A stretch of 64,000 nt of DNA, from positions 13,534,001 to 13,598,000 of the forward strand of contig CM057843.1 in the NCBI GenBank assembly GCA_030068075.1. Reading direction: 5' to 3'. This stretch comes from Paguma larvata. Lineage: Eukaryota > Chordata > Mammalia > Carnivora > Viverridae. Of the stretch, positions 1 through 13,344 are shown piece after piece; positions within the stretch are counted from its first letter, which is position 1; every line of letters starts with the position of its first letter. The notes below the pieces were generated by a model. The model was not told the DNA's origin. It made no database searches and worked only from the letters and a program-made list of their open reading frames with translations. A program made the translations under genes and the position numbers.

Positions 1-99
1 GGGGACAGCAGCTGCCCTGTCTGTCCCAGGCCCCAGGATACCCGGCCCCGCACGTGAGTCCCACTCTTAGAGAAAGCTCTAGAATCCTCTGCGGGTGGA

Positions 100-175
100 A
101 GCCTCGGCCCTTCTTGTGTTACAGGCAGGGAAACTGAGGAATAGAGAGGGCAGAGACCACACAGCAGCCAGGGGC
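100..175 (+). repeat. MIR fragment in GRAP intron 2
   Basis: It contains the MIR-type core with CAGGGAAACTGAGG, then a run resembling the conserved 'cacacagc' segment. It is old and diverged. Confidence 0.55.
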
Positions 176-456
176 CCCGTGCCCTTCGGCACTCTCCGGA
201 ATGTTCTCTGGGGTTCCGGGTCCTCAGTGGTGTGGCCTGGGCTGGCCCTGTCCCTGCCGCCACTTTGGTCCTCACATCTCGATCCCCTGCCCCTGCTCGG
301 CGTAGAGACTGATGCACGGAAGCCAGGGGCGAGGAGGCCCCGGCGTCGGGCAGCCCAGCTCAGCCTGGGCCGGGCCGGGGGAGGACGCGTGACCGCAGGG
401 GCTGGGCTGGCGGCCCCGTGGACGCGGTTCTTGGGAACCCCCGGGAGGGAAACTTA

Positions 457-774
<318 letters not shown>

Positions 775-1384
775 TCACAGACTCCCCGGGTTGGACAGCT
801 TGGGGACCCAGAGGAGGCTGGGGTCAGTGCGTTGAACTAGAGGGGGGGCTGGAGCTGGACTCCCAGGCAGATCTGGGGGGCCAATCTGGGGTGCCTCGGC
901 TCCCGAGCTGTGCCCCTGAACTTGGGGTTTCTGCCGCATTTCTGTGCCGTGCACCGAGCCACGGGGGGAAGGTCGGAGGGACCCTGGAAGGCCGGGGAGT
1001 CAAGACCTGAGCTCAGTGCCTCCCGGTGGTCACCCGGGGTCCCTCACATTTAAACAACCCTTATAATCTGAGGTCGGGGGTGACCATGCAGGGTAGCGGG
1101 GATTCAGGCCAAATAAGGGAGAGAAAAATAAGGGAGGCCTTTGGGCTAAGATGCGGCCGAGGCCGGGTCACATGTGCCCCTGGCCCGTGGTGTGAGACGC
1201 CTCAGCCCCACAGGTGGGCCGAGAGGAACCGAAAGAGCCCGAGCCGGGCGGATAGTTACAGCGGATGAGCAACCAAGCAGCTGCAGGGGGGAACGGGCCA
1301 GGCCTGGGGAGGCGGTACGGCGTGAATCTTGGGGCCCCTTCCTCCTTTCCCCGGGGCGAGCCTTCTGCGAGGGGCGACTCATCA

Positions 1385-1485
1385 CCAAAGACTATTTCAC
1401 AGATGGGGACACTGAGGCCCAGAGATGGGAGGCGAGGAAGGCCACCCAGCAGGGACGAGGCGGAGCCCATACAGCAAGCCAGGAC
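1385..1485 (+). repeat. MIR fragment
   Basis: It contains CAGATGGGGACACTGAGGCC followed by an 'agccagg' tail, as in MIR. It is flanked by sequence with no recognisable repeat. Confidence 0.6.
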
Positions 1486-2231
1486 TCTGGGGCCTGGGGT
1501 TCCCGGCTCAGCTGGTCTGGGGCGGTGGCGGGGGGCGGGGATCCCTAGCCCACTGGTTTTTACCCCCACTCCGCCTCGGCTTAATCCTAGTGGGTATTTG
1601 TTGAGAGAGAAAAAAATCATCAGATACAGAAGCGTATCCCATGATGGGGGCGTTCGTTGCAGGAGCAAAGGGCCGGGGGCGGGCCACCGCAAGGATATCG
1701 ACTTAGTTCCACTTGGCCAGGAGGGGCTGGCACTGGCCGCCTTGGGCCGGGGCCTCACAGGCAGGCACCCTCTCGTCTGCCTGCCAGGTCCGTAGAGCTC
1801 CTTCCTTCCTGACTCTGTGGCCCGGGCAAGGTCAGCAGCCCCGGGGACAGACGGAAACAGGTGGCTGACTCAGGAAAACTTTTGCCGAAAACAAAACAAA
1901 AGCAGTTCCCCAACTAAATGGGAAAATTAAAGCCTGCGGGCTGTCCTCCGAAGCCGCAGAGTCGAGGAAGCTGCCCCCAAGCCTGGGACCAGGCTGCTCT
2001 GTCTGCCTCGGACTCCCTCCGTGGCCTTGGCGTCCGTTTTGTCATCTGTGAAATGGGCACGTGTTCGGCCTGTGCCGAATGTGGCAGTGTCTTGTGACTA
2101 CAAAGTACTGTGTGGACACGTGAATGTAATATACCTAATAGAGTCTCTGCGGTGTTTTAAAATTTTGTTTTCTTGTTATCTCCACTCCGAGGACCCGGAA
2201 ATGTTCTCATGAGTTACATTAGCTGAATTCT

Positions 2232-2418
2232 TTTTTTTTTTCCTTAAGTTAATGTATTTATTTTGAGAGAGAGAGAGAGAGAGACAGAATCCCAAGTGGG
2301 CTCTGTGCTGTCAGCGCAGAGCCCGACGCGGGGCTCAAACTCACGAACCACGAGATCATGACTCGAGCCGAGATCAAGAGTTGGACGCTGAACTGACCGA
2401 GCCGCCCAGGTGCCCCAG
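2232..2418 (-). mobile_element. can-SINE (felid type), minus
   Basis: It reads from a T-rich tail through a GA-rich body to the inverted tRNA-like head ending GGTGCCCC. A perfect 14-bp target site duplication, ATTAGCTGAATTCT, lies at 2218-2231 and 2419-2432. Confidence 0.93.
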
Positions 2419-3003
2419 ATTAGCTGAATTCTTAGTGTTAAAATTGTTCACAAGCTGCAGGGCCCCCCTGGGCCGTGAGAAATTCACACGAAGGAGAGAG
2501 ACCGGCTCCCCTCAATGAAATTCACACCGTGGCCCGCCCCCAAGCCTTTGCTCCCATGGGCGCTCTCCACCCAAGATGCTGTCCTGCTCCACGGCCCCAG
2601 CCGGGGCATTCACCCATCAGCTATCTCCTGAGCACCTGCCGTGTGCCGCACACCGTGCTAAGTCCTAGAGAGACAGCAGGGAACAGGCTTACGGCGTGGT
2701 GGGGGGGGGGGGTCAAGAAAACCCTCTCTGAAGCGATGACATGTCGGCTGAGACCCCAGTTTCGGGAAGGAACCAGATGTAAGAAACACGTGGGGAACGG
2801 TGTCCGAGACAGAGGGATCAGCCATTGCAGGGGCCCCGAGGTGGTAGCAAGCCCTGCTCTCAGAACAGAGAGGAGGCAGTGTGTCTGGAGTTGAGACGGG
2901 AGGGCACACTGGGGAGAAGGGGGGAAGGCTGGCCAGGCAAGAGCACGCAGGTCTTGTATGCCGTGGGAAGCTGGTGAGATTTTACTTTAAAAGCCAAGAG
3001 AAG

Positions 3004-3469
3004 GGGCGCCCAGGTGGCTCCGTCGGCTAAGCATCCGACTCTTTTTTTTGTTTTTTAATGTTTATTTCTTTTTGAGAGAGAGACAGACAGACAGAGCGCG
3101 AGCAGGGGAGGGGCAAAGAGAGAGGGAGACACAGAATCCGAAACAGACTCCAGGCTCGAGGCTGTCAGCACAGAGCCCCACGCGGGGCTCGAACCCACAG
3201 ACCGGGAGATCGTGACCTGAGCTGAAGTCGGACACTTAACCGACGGAGTCACCCAGGTGCCCCAAGCTTCCAGTTCTTGATTTCAGCTCAGGTCATGACC
3301 TCACCGTCTGTGGGATTGAGCCCCATGTCGGGCTCTGCACTGACAGCATGCAGCCTGCTTGGATTCTCTCCCTCCCTCTCCCTCTCTCTCTCTGCCGTTC
3401 TCCCGCTCACACTCTGACTCTTTCTCTCAAAATAAATAAATTTAAACTTAAAAAGATAAATAAATAAAT
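3004..3469 (+). mobile_element. can-SINE, plus (outer element, split)
   Basis: The head lies at 3004-3043 and the body and A-rich tail at about 3279-3469; the middle is a second SINE in opposite orientation. A perfect 15-bp duplication AAAAGCCAAGAGAAG flanks the pair (2989-3003 and 3470-3484), so the outer element inserted first. Confidence 0.92.
3044..3263 (-). mobile_element. can-SINE, minus (nested inside another SINE)
   Basis: A full-length inverted copy. Its own target duplication lies inside the outer SINE: 3029-3043 against 3264-3278, 11 of 15 bases matching. The mismatches suggest that this second insertion is itself not very recent. Confidence 0.9.
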
Positions 3470-4123
3470 AAAAGCCAAGAGAAGCCCTGGAGGGGCCCCG
3501 GGGGAGGCTGAGGCTCTGAGTTCTGGCTGCGGTGTGGAGACTGTGGAGGCCTGGAGCGGAGGATGGGGCAGTAAGGAGTTTGTGCAGCGGCACAGGTGAG
3601 GCCTGGAGGAGGAGGGGAGGAGGGGTGGGGTGTGGAGAAGTGGTCGGTTCCGGATAGGTTTTGGCAGAGTCCCTGACTGGATTCGATGACAGTTGGGGGG
3701 CGGCCAGGACGACTGGGGGAGGGGGCAGGGTTGGGCCGAGTGCTGCCAGGCTACCATGGGAATGGCTGTCGGGGAGAAGCTGGGGGGCACTGGATCTGGG
3801 GTGCCGTCGACCTCTCTGGAGACGCCAAGGAGGCTGTGGGCTCCCCGAGTCTGGGGGTGGGGGGGTGGGGGGCCAGGTCATCCGTGGAGAGAAGGGTGAA
3901 GACACCACCCGCCCCTCCTCCGGCTGGGAGCGACGGGGCCCCGTGCACCCGGCAGTGCCTAGCCCGTCGGGGAGGACGCTCCCTTCCAGGGAAGTGAGGT
4001 CTGGGGCCGTCTGTCCAGAGCGGGTCCATGTGCCACCGCGGTGTCCTCCACGACCAGACCTCGGACCTTCCGGCCTGGGGCTCCCGGAGGCCGGGATCTG
4101 CCCGCGGGCACTTCCAGGCCCGG

Positions 4124-4137
4124 CCTACAGGGGGCGC
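4124..4137 (+). promoter_or_regulatory. CTCF-like motif
   Basis: CCTACAGGGGGCGC resembles the CTCF core CCASYAGRKGGCRS with two mismatches at less constrained positions. It sits just upstream of the CCAAT/GC-box cluster in GRAP intron 1. Confidence 0.4.
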
Positions 4138-4159
4138 TCGGGAGACGCTCCTCGGAAGC

Positions 4160-4250
4160 ACGAATGGGATTGGCTCCGGGAGCTCGCCCCGCCCCCGCCC
4201 CGCCCTGCCCCGGCCGGCCCCGCCCCCGCCAGGGAGAAGCGGGCGCACTC
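4160..4250 (+). promoter_or_regulatory. CCAAT plus GC-box cluster in GRAP intron 1
   Basis: An inverted CCAAT box (GATTGG, 4168-4173) is followed within 60 bases by several Sp1-type CCCGCCCC/CCCCGCCC boxes (about 4187-4230). CpG density is clearly higher than in the flanks. This looks like a compact TATA-less promoter or enhancer. It lies inside intron 1 of a gene on the opposite strand, and no transcript can be read from sequence alone. Confidence 0.4.
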
Positions 4251-4571
4251 GGTGACATCCACTCGCGTTTTTACAGTTACGCAGAGGGAGGGCGCCGCCA
4301 GAGTGAGGCGGGGAGGCCCCTCGGGAGCAAAGTTTAAGGGGCGCCAAGAAACCCAGGAATCAAGATAAAGAATATTTTAAGACAGTTTGGTAAAAAAATA
4401 AAAGTAATACAGAAACGGAGTGCGTTCCTTCATTAACAATGTGGCAAGACCAGTCCACGCAGGGAGAGGTTGCGTGATGTTTATAATGTAAGATGTTACA
4501 GACAGGGAGACAGGGGTGCAGGTGCCACTGTACTGTCGCCTTGCCTTTTCTGGAAATCTGAAGCTGTTCTG

Positions 4572-4790
4572 GGGGCGCCTGGGAGGCTCAGTTGGTTAAG
4601 CAGCTGACTTCGGCTCAGGTCATGATCTCACAGTTCCTGAGTTCGAGCCCCGCATCGGGCTCTGTGCTGACCGCTCGGAGCCTGGAGCCTGCTTCGGATT
4701 CTGCATCTCCCTCTCTCTCCAACTCCCCCCACCCCCCCACCCGCTCACATTTTGTCTCTCAAAAATAAATTAACATTAAAAAAATTTTTT
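4572..4790 (+). mobile_element. can-SINE, plus
   Basis: Full-length head, body with CT-rich tract, and AAAAATAAATTAACATTAAA tail. No clear target duplication could be matched. Confidence 0.88.
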
Positions 4791-5579
4791 TAACTTCTGA
4801 AAAATAAAGTCTGTCTAAAAAGCTAACACAAAACAAAACACGCCAAAAAACACCAAAATAAAGCTAATGCAAAAAAAACCCCAAACCCATCCAAATCCTA
4901 AATAAAGGCAGGATGTGACCTTGCACCTGCACAAGCACGGGCGTCCCTCACTCTCGCAGAACATGTGAGGCAAGCAGAAAGAACGAACAGCTCACGGCCC
5001 GCCTCCCTGAACCGACAACTGCTGGCGTCTCCGGCCATTTCTTTCTAGTCTTTTTTTTTTTTTTTTTCTGGGCACAAACCCAGTGCCCAGAAAAACTGTC
5101 AGTTTTCCCCTCCTCAAAACTAATATCGTTGATGAGCTGTGGGAGGTGACCGTGTGTCTGTGTGGATAGGTTTGCATTCTGCTTTTCGCCCTGAAGGTTG
5201 AATCACGAGTTTTTTATGCCATTAAACACCCTCCCCAAAGAGCAGTTTCAGACCTGTGTAATATTTGGTACGAAGCCGGGAAGGCAGGTTAATCTCGCTC
5301 TGCAGACTCGTGCCAACGCGCCCCGCCTCTTGCCTGCTCTTTTTTTCCCCGCCCGTCTCCAGCTAACAAACACCGTGTTTTACTTATTTATCTGGTTTGT
5401 GGCCCACGCCTGCCACCGAAAATCGGCATCGAGCAGGGACCGTGCCCGTTTTCTCCTTGCCGAGTCTCCAGGGCCGAGGCCGGGACTAGGGACACACCGA
5501 GTGCCCGCCGAGTCCTTCATGAGACAACACACATATGCCTCTGATTATGTCTCTGTTTCTGAGAGGCAGAACTTCTGGC

Positions 5580-5940
5580 TCGCACACATGGATATCTTTC
5601 TGGCTTTGTATACATTTCCTGAGTTCCCTTCAAAATGATCGTCGCTTTACCTGTCCGCCGCCCACACATAACAGTGCATGTTTTCCCACATCCTCAACAA
5701 TCTTGGAGATTCCTTTTAAAATAAAATTTCACCGATCTGGCAAATGGGAAAAGATTACTCGCTTCAAGTTGCACGTCTTTTGTTATTGGTGAAAAGGGCA
5801 CTTATTCGCTTACGTGGCTTCTTTGGCGATTTTCCCATTCATTTCCTTTGCCCATGGTTCTAGTACACTGTTGGCAATTTTCTTGTTGATTTATAAGAGC
5901 TCTTTACATATTAAGGACATTAATATTATTGTCTTTTTTT
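5580..5940 (-). mobile_element. Old L1 3'-end fragment, minus
   Basis: It contains the typical antisense L1 3' region wording, such as TTTATAAGAGCTCTTTACAT followed by 'attaaggacattaat'. It is diverged and truncated. Sequence just left of it (5100-5580) may be more of the same but is not recognisable with confidence. Confidence 0.65.
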
Positions 5941-5959
5941 TAAGGTGAAGCCACCTTCA

Positions 5960-6716
5960 TTTCTTACTGAGTAGACTGCAAGAGTCCCTCCTCTCTGCTT
6001 CCATTCCTGTCCCCTCTGTTATCTTTTCAAAACGTAAACCAAGATCCTCTGTTTTTCCCTGCTGAAAATTCTTCAGTGAGTGCGCCTCAAATTTAGAATG
6101 AAATACAAATCCTTCACGGGTCCTAATTCCTGCCAACATCATGCTTACCACGTGCTTCTCTTCCCTCACTGCACTTCAGCCACAGACCTTCCTTCCAACT
6201 CTTCAAACACACTGATACGGGCCTGCCTCAGGGCCTTTGCACCAGCTGCTCCCTCCCACCTGATGCTCTCTTCCCCCGGCTCTTTGCATGGCTGGTTCCT
6301 GCTCATCCTTCAGGCCTCAGCTAAGCTGTTACCTCTTTTTTTTTTTCTTTTTTCTTTTTTTTTTTTTTTTGTGAGCTCTACGCCCAGCATGGAGCTTGAA
6401 CTCATGACCCGAGATCACGAATCGCATGCTCCATTGACCCAGCCAGCCAGGCGCCCCTAGATGTTACCTCTTTTGAGAGACTGTCCTGACCACCCTCCCT
6501 AAAGCCGTCCCACTGTCCCCTGCTACCTACTGGCCTCTGCATTCCATCTCCCCGGGTGGAATTCTTCAATCCATGTGTCACCTCCTGGTGTCCCTCGCTC
6601 TCTGCAGTGTCAGCTCAGGAGGGCAGGGACTTTGCCTGGTTCATTGCTGTGTCCCTAGGACTTAGGACAATGCCTGGCACAGAGCGTGGGCTCCATAGCT
6701 TGACAAATGTTTGCGG
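5960..6716 (+). mobile_element. L2 LINE 3' end, plus
   Basis: It shows the ordered landmarks of an L2 3' end: 'cagggcctttgcacc', 'catccttcaggcctcagct', 'gactgtcctgaccaccctcc', 'gagggcagggactttg' and 'aatgcctggcacagagc'. A can-SINE is inserted at 6340-6461, and the element runs straight into a GGAA microsatellite at its 3' terminus. Confidence 0.85.
6340..6461 (-). mobile_element. Short/old can-SINE, minus, inside L2
   Basis: An inverted short-form can-SINE with a long T-rich tail. A perfect duplication TGTTACCTCTTTT (6327-6339 and 6462-6474) interrupts the L2 text cleanly. Confidence 0.85.
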
Positions 6717-6887
6717 AAGGAAGGAAGGAGGGGAGGAAGGAAGGAAGGAAGGAAGGAAGGAAGGAAAGAAGGAAGGAAGGAAAGAAGGAAGGAAGGAAAG
6801 AAGGAAGGAAGGAAAGAAGGAAGGAAGGAAGGAAGGAAGGAAGGAAGGAGGAAGGAAGAAGGAAGGAAGGAAGGAAGGAAAGAAAAG
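6715..6887. repeat. (GGAA)n tetranucleotide microsatellite
   Basis: About 170 bases of GAAG/GGAA units with occasional GAAA and GAGG interruptions. All long open frames here are just the repeat read in six frames. It starts exactly where the L2 3' end stops. Confidence 0.97.
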
Positions 6888-8141
6888 GCCACTCTTCCCA
6901 TTGCCTGTCATTCTTCCGTCATTCTTTGCCCTCGAAAGGTCCCCTCGTCAGTCTCTGTGGACCCGAGGGGTGCCTGAGTTTCAGCGAACACTTTAATCCT
7001 TCCTTCCTTCCTCCTTTCCTGCCACATTCCCTGCGTCTTCCTAGGAGACGGCTGCGTGCCGGCAGACACCGCTCGGTGTCCTGGTGCCCTGGTGAGGTCC
7101 CTGTCCTCACGAGCTCATGAGCTCATTCCTGCCAGCGCTTCTGGTGGGCGCGAACGCACCGGCAACTGGCTGATGCTTTAGCAGAAGTTAGTGGGAAACT
7201 TGACCGATATGGGGGGGGGGGGTCGCGGGCCCGGTAAGCTGGGAGGAAAGTGGAGACATCACGGTCTCGACGACAATCGCTCGGGGGACACCCCCCGATC
7301 CGCCCCGTCCACCGCCGGCTGGTCACTCCGAGCCTCGGCTGGAGCCCGACACCCCCTCGCTCCCGTTTCCTCGCCCTCCAAACCCTAACTCTGGGTCTAC
7401 AGACCCCAAACTACTCTCAGATCGGTCCGGCAGGTCTCTGCACTAGACCCGGCTCTCACGAAAGCCGGGGGTGGGGGGCTGGCTAGGCGGTGCCGGTGCC
7501 GAGCCTGCCCCCGTCCCCAGCTGGCCGCATGTCGGCGGGGGCCCCCGGGGCCAGCACTCGGGTGCGGGCATCCCGGCAGAGAGAGGAAGGGAGTTCCTTC
7601 AGGGGACACGCTTCCTCTCGGGGAGCGTCCTGCTCCCCAAACCCCGGCCCAGCCCTCACGGGGCCAGAATGAAGGTCCCAGAGTCAAAGGATATAGGGTC
7701 ACCCCAAATCTGGCCCCATGCCAAGAAAGCCGTGTTACCTGCCCCCCTCCCGTGCCTCAGTGTAGTCACCTGTGAAAGGTGGCACCGGCCCTCCCCACCA
7801 TTAGTGTTAGTGTGCGTCGCCGAGCTTGGGACCAGGCTACAGCGGGGCGTCGGCAAGCGGGAGTCCCTGCCCCCTCCTCTTGTGCTTGAAGCTGGGGGCC
7901 GGCGGGGTGCAGAGACACCCCAACTGCTCCAGTGTGGAGACCGAGGCCCGGGGAGAGGCAGCGACTTCCTTAGCGCGAGTGGGCGGCACTCGGGTGCCTA
8001 AATCTCGGCATGGCGGCTTCTGGCTCCGGCCCCGACCTCTGGGTGCACACGGAGACTTAGAAGCAGGGGCGTTTCCAGAGAGAGTGCCCACAAACCCACC
8101 TGCCCGGCCCACCTTAGAAGGCCGCGATGTTCATCAAAAAG

Positions 8142-8341
8142 CGGGACCTGGGTTGGCTCGGTCAGTCGTGTGTCTGATTCCTGATTTGGGCTCAGGTCAC
8201 AATCCCAAGGTCTTGGAATGGAGGCTGCTTAAGATTTTCTCTCTCTCTCCCTCTGCCCCTCTCCCCTGCTCGCACACATGCTCGCGCGCGCTCTCTCTCT
8301 CTCTCTCTCAAATAAAAAATAAACCATAAAAACTTAAAAAA
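8142..8341 (+). mobile_element. can-SINE, plus, internally deleted
   Basis: The head is diverged (GGACCTGGGTTGGCTCGGTC) and the middle around the 'gagcccc' region is missing. The CT-rich tract and A-rich tail remain. Confidence 0.8.
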
Positions 8342-8569
8342 GAGGGAGGGCCCAGACATGGAGACACGAGCTGTGGTATGGGTCTCCTTTCCCTTCTCTC
8401 CACACTGCTGGGAAGCTCATTGTTACACTTCGGTCACAGTTCTCTCAGCCCCAGTAGGTTAGTGGGTGCACTTGATTCTTTCCCAAGAGCTTCCCTGTCC
8501 TTCCCTCCCTTCCTCCCTCCCTCCTTTCAACTGTCTTTTCAAATTCGTTGCCAGAAAACTGGGCATTGA

Positions 8570-9820
<1,251 letters not shown>

Positions 9821-10390
9821 CTATCCAGGAAAGAAAGGAGACACAGACTCGGAAGAGGAAAGCGAGGAAGGGCCCCGTGGTGCGGGACGGGAGCCGGACG
9901 GGTCAGCGTGAGGCCAGACTGTTTTTTCCTGGAAAAGAGTTTTTCCTCCTTTGCGTACGTCAATATAGTTACGTCGTGCATTCGTGTTTTAGTCAATGGA
10001 TCCCAACCCCTTACTACAACGAATGATTCGAAATGCTCCAAGCAATCCCAGATTGGGCCCGGGACCCCTTTCCAGCTGCCCCCTTGTCCTCTCGCCCCTC
10101 AGGACGCCCCCCAATGATGACGAGTCCTCATCATTCTCTGAGCACGTCCCTTTCTGCCAGTATGTTCCAGGCTCAGGTAGGACGTCTCCTGCCCCAGCCT
10201 TGGAATCAGCTGCCTCGGGAGGCGGAGGGTGGCATTCAACCAGGACTGAGTTCAACACCAGGGGTTTGTCATGCTTGTTACTCTGGAGTTGTTCCTGCTT
10301 CTAGAACTACTAGGCAGGCAGAGCTGGGGGGAAAAATACATATGACCACACGCACACTCGTTCTATGAAAATATCTTCACCTACAAACAT

Positions 10391-10415
10391 TAGAGAGAGA
10401 GAGAGAGAGAGAGAG
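10391..10415 (+). repeat. (GA)n microsatellite
   Basis: A run of about 12 GA dinucleotides upstream of a SINE. Confidence 0.9.
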
Positions 10416-10467
10416 AATGAGAGGGAGAGATTCATCATAAATGAGTCTTTAGAAATATAATTCCTAG

Positions 10468-10679
10468 GGGCGCCTGGGCGGCTCAGTCGGTTGAGCGTCT
10501 GACTCTTGATTTCGGCTCAGGTCATGGTCAGGAGGTTTGTGAGTTCGAGCCCCACGTCAAGCTTACGCTGACGGTGCGGAGCCTGCTTTGGATCCTCCGT
10601 CTCCCCCTCTCTCTCTTTCTCTCTCTGCCCCTTCCCCCACACCTCAAAACGAAGAAAACATAAACTTAAAAAAAAAAAA
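10468..10679 (+). mobile_element. can-SINE, plus
   Basis: Full-length with a perfect 17-bp duplication AGAAATATAATTCCTAG (10451-10467 and 10680-10696), indicating a fairly recent insertion. Confidence 0.95.
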
Positions 10680-12179
10680 AGAAATATAATTCCTAGTGGA
10701 CAGAGCGTGTCCATATTTCTACATTGATTTCTACGTGTGTCTACAGAGTTATGGATAATAGATTAAAAACCATGAACTCAATCACATAGGAATGGGGAAT
10801 GCAGGTGAGGGGTATTTGGGGTGTCATCGCGCCCTTCTTATAGCTTTTCAGAAGGTCTGAGATTTTTCTGTGTAGAACGCTGATAGGCTATAGTATGAAT
10901 CTCAAAATAGAAGGTTTAGTGTAAAGAAAAAAAAAAGCTGTGAATCCAGACGACGGACGCGGCAGAAGCCGTCGCCGGCCCCGGAGCCCTCGGCCCGCGC
11001 CCCGCGCCCCTCCCTGTCTTCCGCCCACCCCAGACCTGGTGCGACAGGATGTGAGAAGGCTCTTCTTTCCGGCTCCGTTTCAGCTGAGGCTTCAAAGCCT
11101 CAGAAGGGTGCAGTCAGGGGGTTGGGATCCTGCCCCCACCCCAAATCTGAGGTGTCTAGGGGCGGAGGTGGGAGGGGACTCCTTACGAAGCAGACCACGC
11201 GTCCCCTGGGGCTTGGGGGCCAGGTGGCTGGTTCAGTTTATGTTTTCCGAAGGACTGATTCTGTGCCAGGTCACGCTCAAAAAAGGTGAGTGGCTCTCCC
11301 GAGGGCCTCCGGCTAGGAAGTGACGGGGCTAGGGTTCAAGTCCAGACAAACCTGAGCCAGGCCCGGGCCATAACCCCTGTGCCACCTGACCTCGGCCTGG
11401 AGCCTGGGCCGCACACATCAAGGGGGTCGTGCTGGGGGTGGGCGGCGAATCGTGGCCACGTAAACGGACCAAATTCCCAGAGACCAGACAGGACCATCCC
11501 CTCCCCGCCCCGCCGGCCACCATCAGGGACTTGACTGAGACGGCCCTTGGCGACTTGGGGCAGTCCAGCCGAGGGTGGATGGCAGGGCCTGCGAGGAAGG
11601 GGGCGTCAGATCTGCCAGCCAGGAAGAGCATTAAGCCCATCAGGGGAACCGCAGCTGGGGTCCCCATGGAGGTCCCTACAAAGCTGCCCACGGGAGGCAA
11701 AAAATCGGCCAGCGTTGGTCACTCGCAGGCTGAAGCAGAACCAGCCAAAGACTCAGTCCCCGCAGGCCAGCCGATTAGTGGCCCAAAGACACCCAGGTCC
11801 TAGGAGAGGGAGGCGGAGGGAGGTCTGACGTAGAAGAAGCAGGAATGAGACTCCAGCCCGACGCCACCTGGGTTCCCAGCTTTGAGATGGAGGGAGGGGC
11901 CGCGAGCCCGGGGACTCCGGGAGCACAGCTCTGGAAGCCGACATGGCCACACACAGATTCTCCCCCGGAGGCTCCAGAAGGAGCCGGCCTGCCCTCGCCT
12001 GGACGTTAGCCCGGAGAGACTGGTTTCGGACTTCCGGCCTCCAAAACGGTACAGAATAACTGGTGTCGTTAGAGCCGCTAGAGCCTGTGAGGACTTGGCA
12101 CAGAAGCCACAGGAGACAAATACGCCCCATCGCCCTCGGGGCCCATCCAACAGGGATCAGAGACAGAAATGGCAGCTTG

Positions 12180-12418
12180 CGGGCACCTGGGTGGCTCCGT
12201 CGGTTAAGCGGCCTGACTTCGGCTCAGGTCATGATCTCGCGGTTCACGAGTTCGAGCCCCGCTGTCGGGCTCTGTGCTGACGGCTCAGAGCCTGGAGCCT
12301 GCTTCCGATTCTGGGTCTCCCTCTCTGTCTCTCTCTGCCCCTCCCCTGCTCACGCTCTGTCTCTAGGTCTCTCAAAAATAAAAACAAAATTAAAAATTAA
12401 AAAAAAATTTTTTAAACA
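12180..12418 (+). mobile_element. can-SINE, plus
   Basis: Full-length head, CT-rich body and long A-rich tail. A short duplication around ACAGAAATG is likely on both sides. Confidence 0.9.
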
Positions 12419-13098
12419 ATCAAAAAAAACAGAAATGACATTTGAGACCTTAGAGAGGAAGACAGAGTAATTGATCACGACCCCCCCCCCCTTCCAGGTC
12501 TGGATCCGGGGCAGGGGGGCGGGGAAGCGCCGTTTTAAGGAGAGTTGGAGTCCTATAGTTATCAGACTGGAGTTCACACTTGACACCCCAAGGAGGCAGG
12601 AAGGGGGACTCTTTATTATCAGGCATTGACGGAGACACCCGGGGGCCCTCCCCGAGGTTTCATCCCGGGCAGGGAGGGGAAAGTTCGGCGAGGCCGTGGG
12701 GAGAAAGGATCCGGTTGTTTTCTGGGGCTCGTTCTCTTAAGAACCATCTCCCGAGCCTCTCTGTGCCCAGCTCTACGGAAGGTTGCGTGCATTTTCTCCA
12801 GTGAGGTGGAGAAAAACAATAAAAACAAAACGGATCTCTGCCTTCGGAGATACACCCCCGGCAGAGCCAGCGCAAGGGGGCGCCGCAGACCTGCCTTCCC
12901 ATGAGGCCGGGGAAAGCCTGGAAACCGAAAAAAGTCTTTAAAGCTTCTGGAAATGGTCCAAAGGGCGAACAGAAAATGAAAAACCATTCAAGAACATTTA
13001 GGAAGATTTGGTGAGAGTCTGTGGTCTTGGAACCAAGAACACTCCCTCCCTCCACCCTCCTTCCGGCTCAGGGAGGAGAAGTCTCTACTCCGGACGAC

Positions 13099-13309
13099 TT
13101 TATTATTATTTTTTTATTTTTTTAATGTTTACTTTTAAAGGAGAGAGCACAAGCAGGGGAGGGGTGGAGAGAGAGTGAGACAGAATCCGAAGCAGCTCCA
13201 GGCTCTGAGCTGTCAGCACAGAGCCCGACACAGGGCTTGAACCCACAGACCGCAAGATCATGACCTGGGCCGAAGTCGGACACTCAACCGACGGAGCCAC
13301 CCGGGCACC
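13099..13309 (-). mobile_element. can-SINE, minus
   Basis: An inverted full-length copy from a T-rich tail to 'gccacccgggcacc'. Confidence 0.9.
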
Positions 13310-13344
13310 ACATACTCCAGAACACTTTAGCCTGTAGCACAGGC

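Noticed and set aside
3661..4368. 235-residue GC-rich open frame in GRAP intron 1
   Set aside because: Overlapping open frames on both strands, no domain, and it runs through GC boxes; best explained by composition.
6556..7120. Lys/Glu/Gly- and Phe/Leu/Pro/Ser-repeat proteins
   Set aside because: These are six-frame translations of the GGAA microsatellite.
12864..12885. CTCF-like motif around AAGGGGGCGCC
   Set aside because: Three mismatches in the 5' half of the core, weaker than the retained sites.
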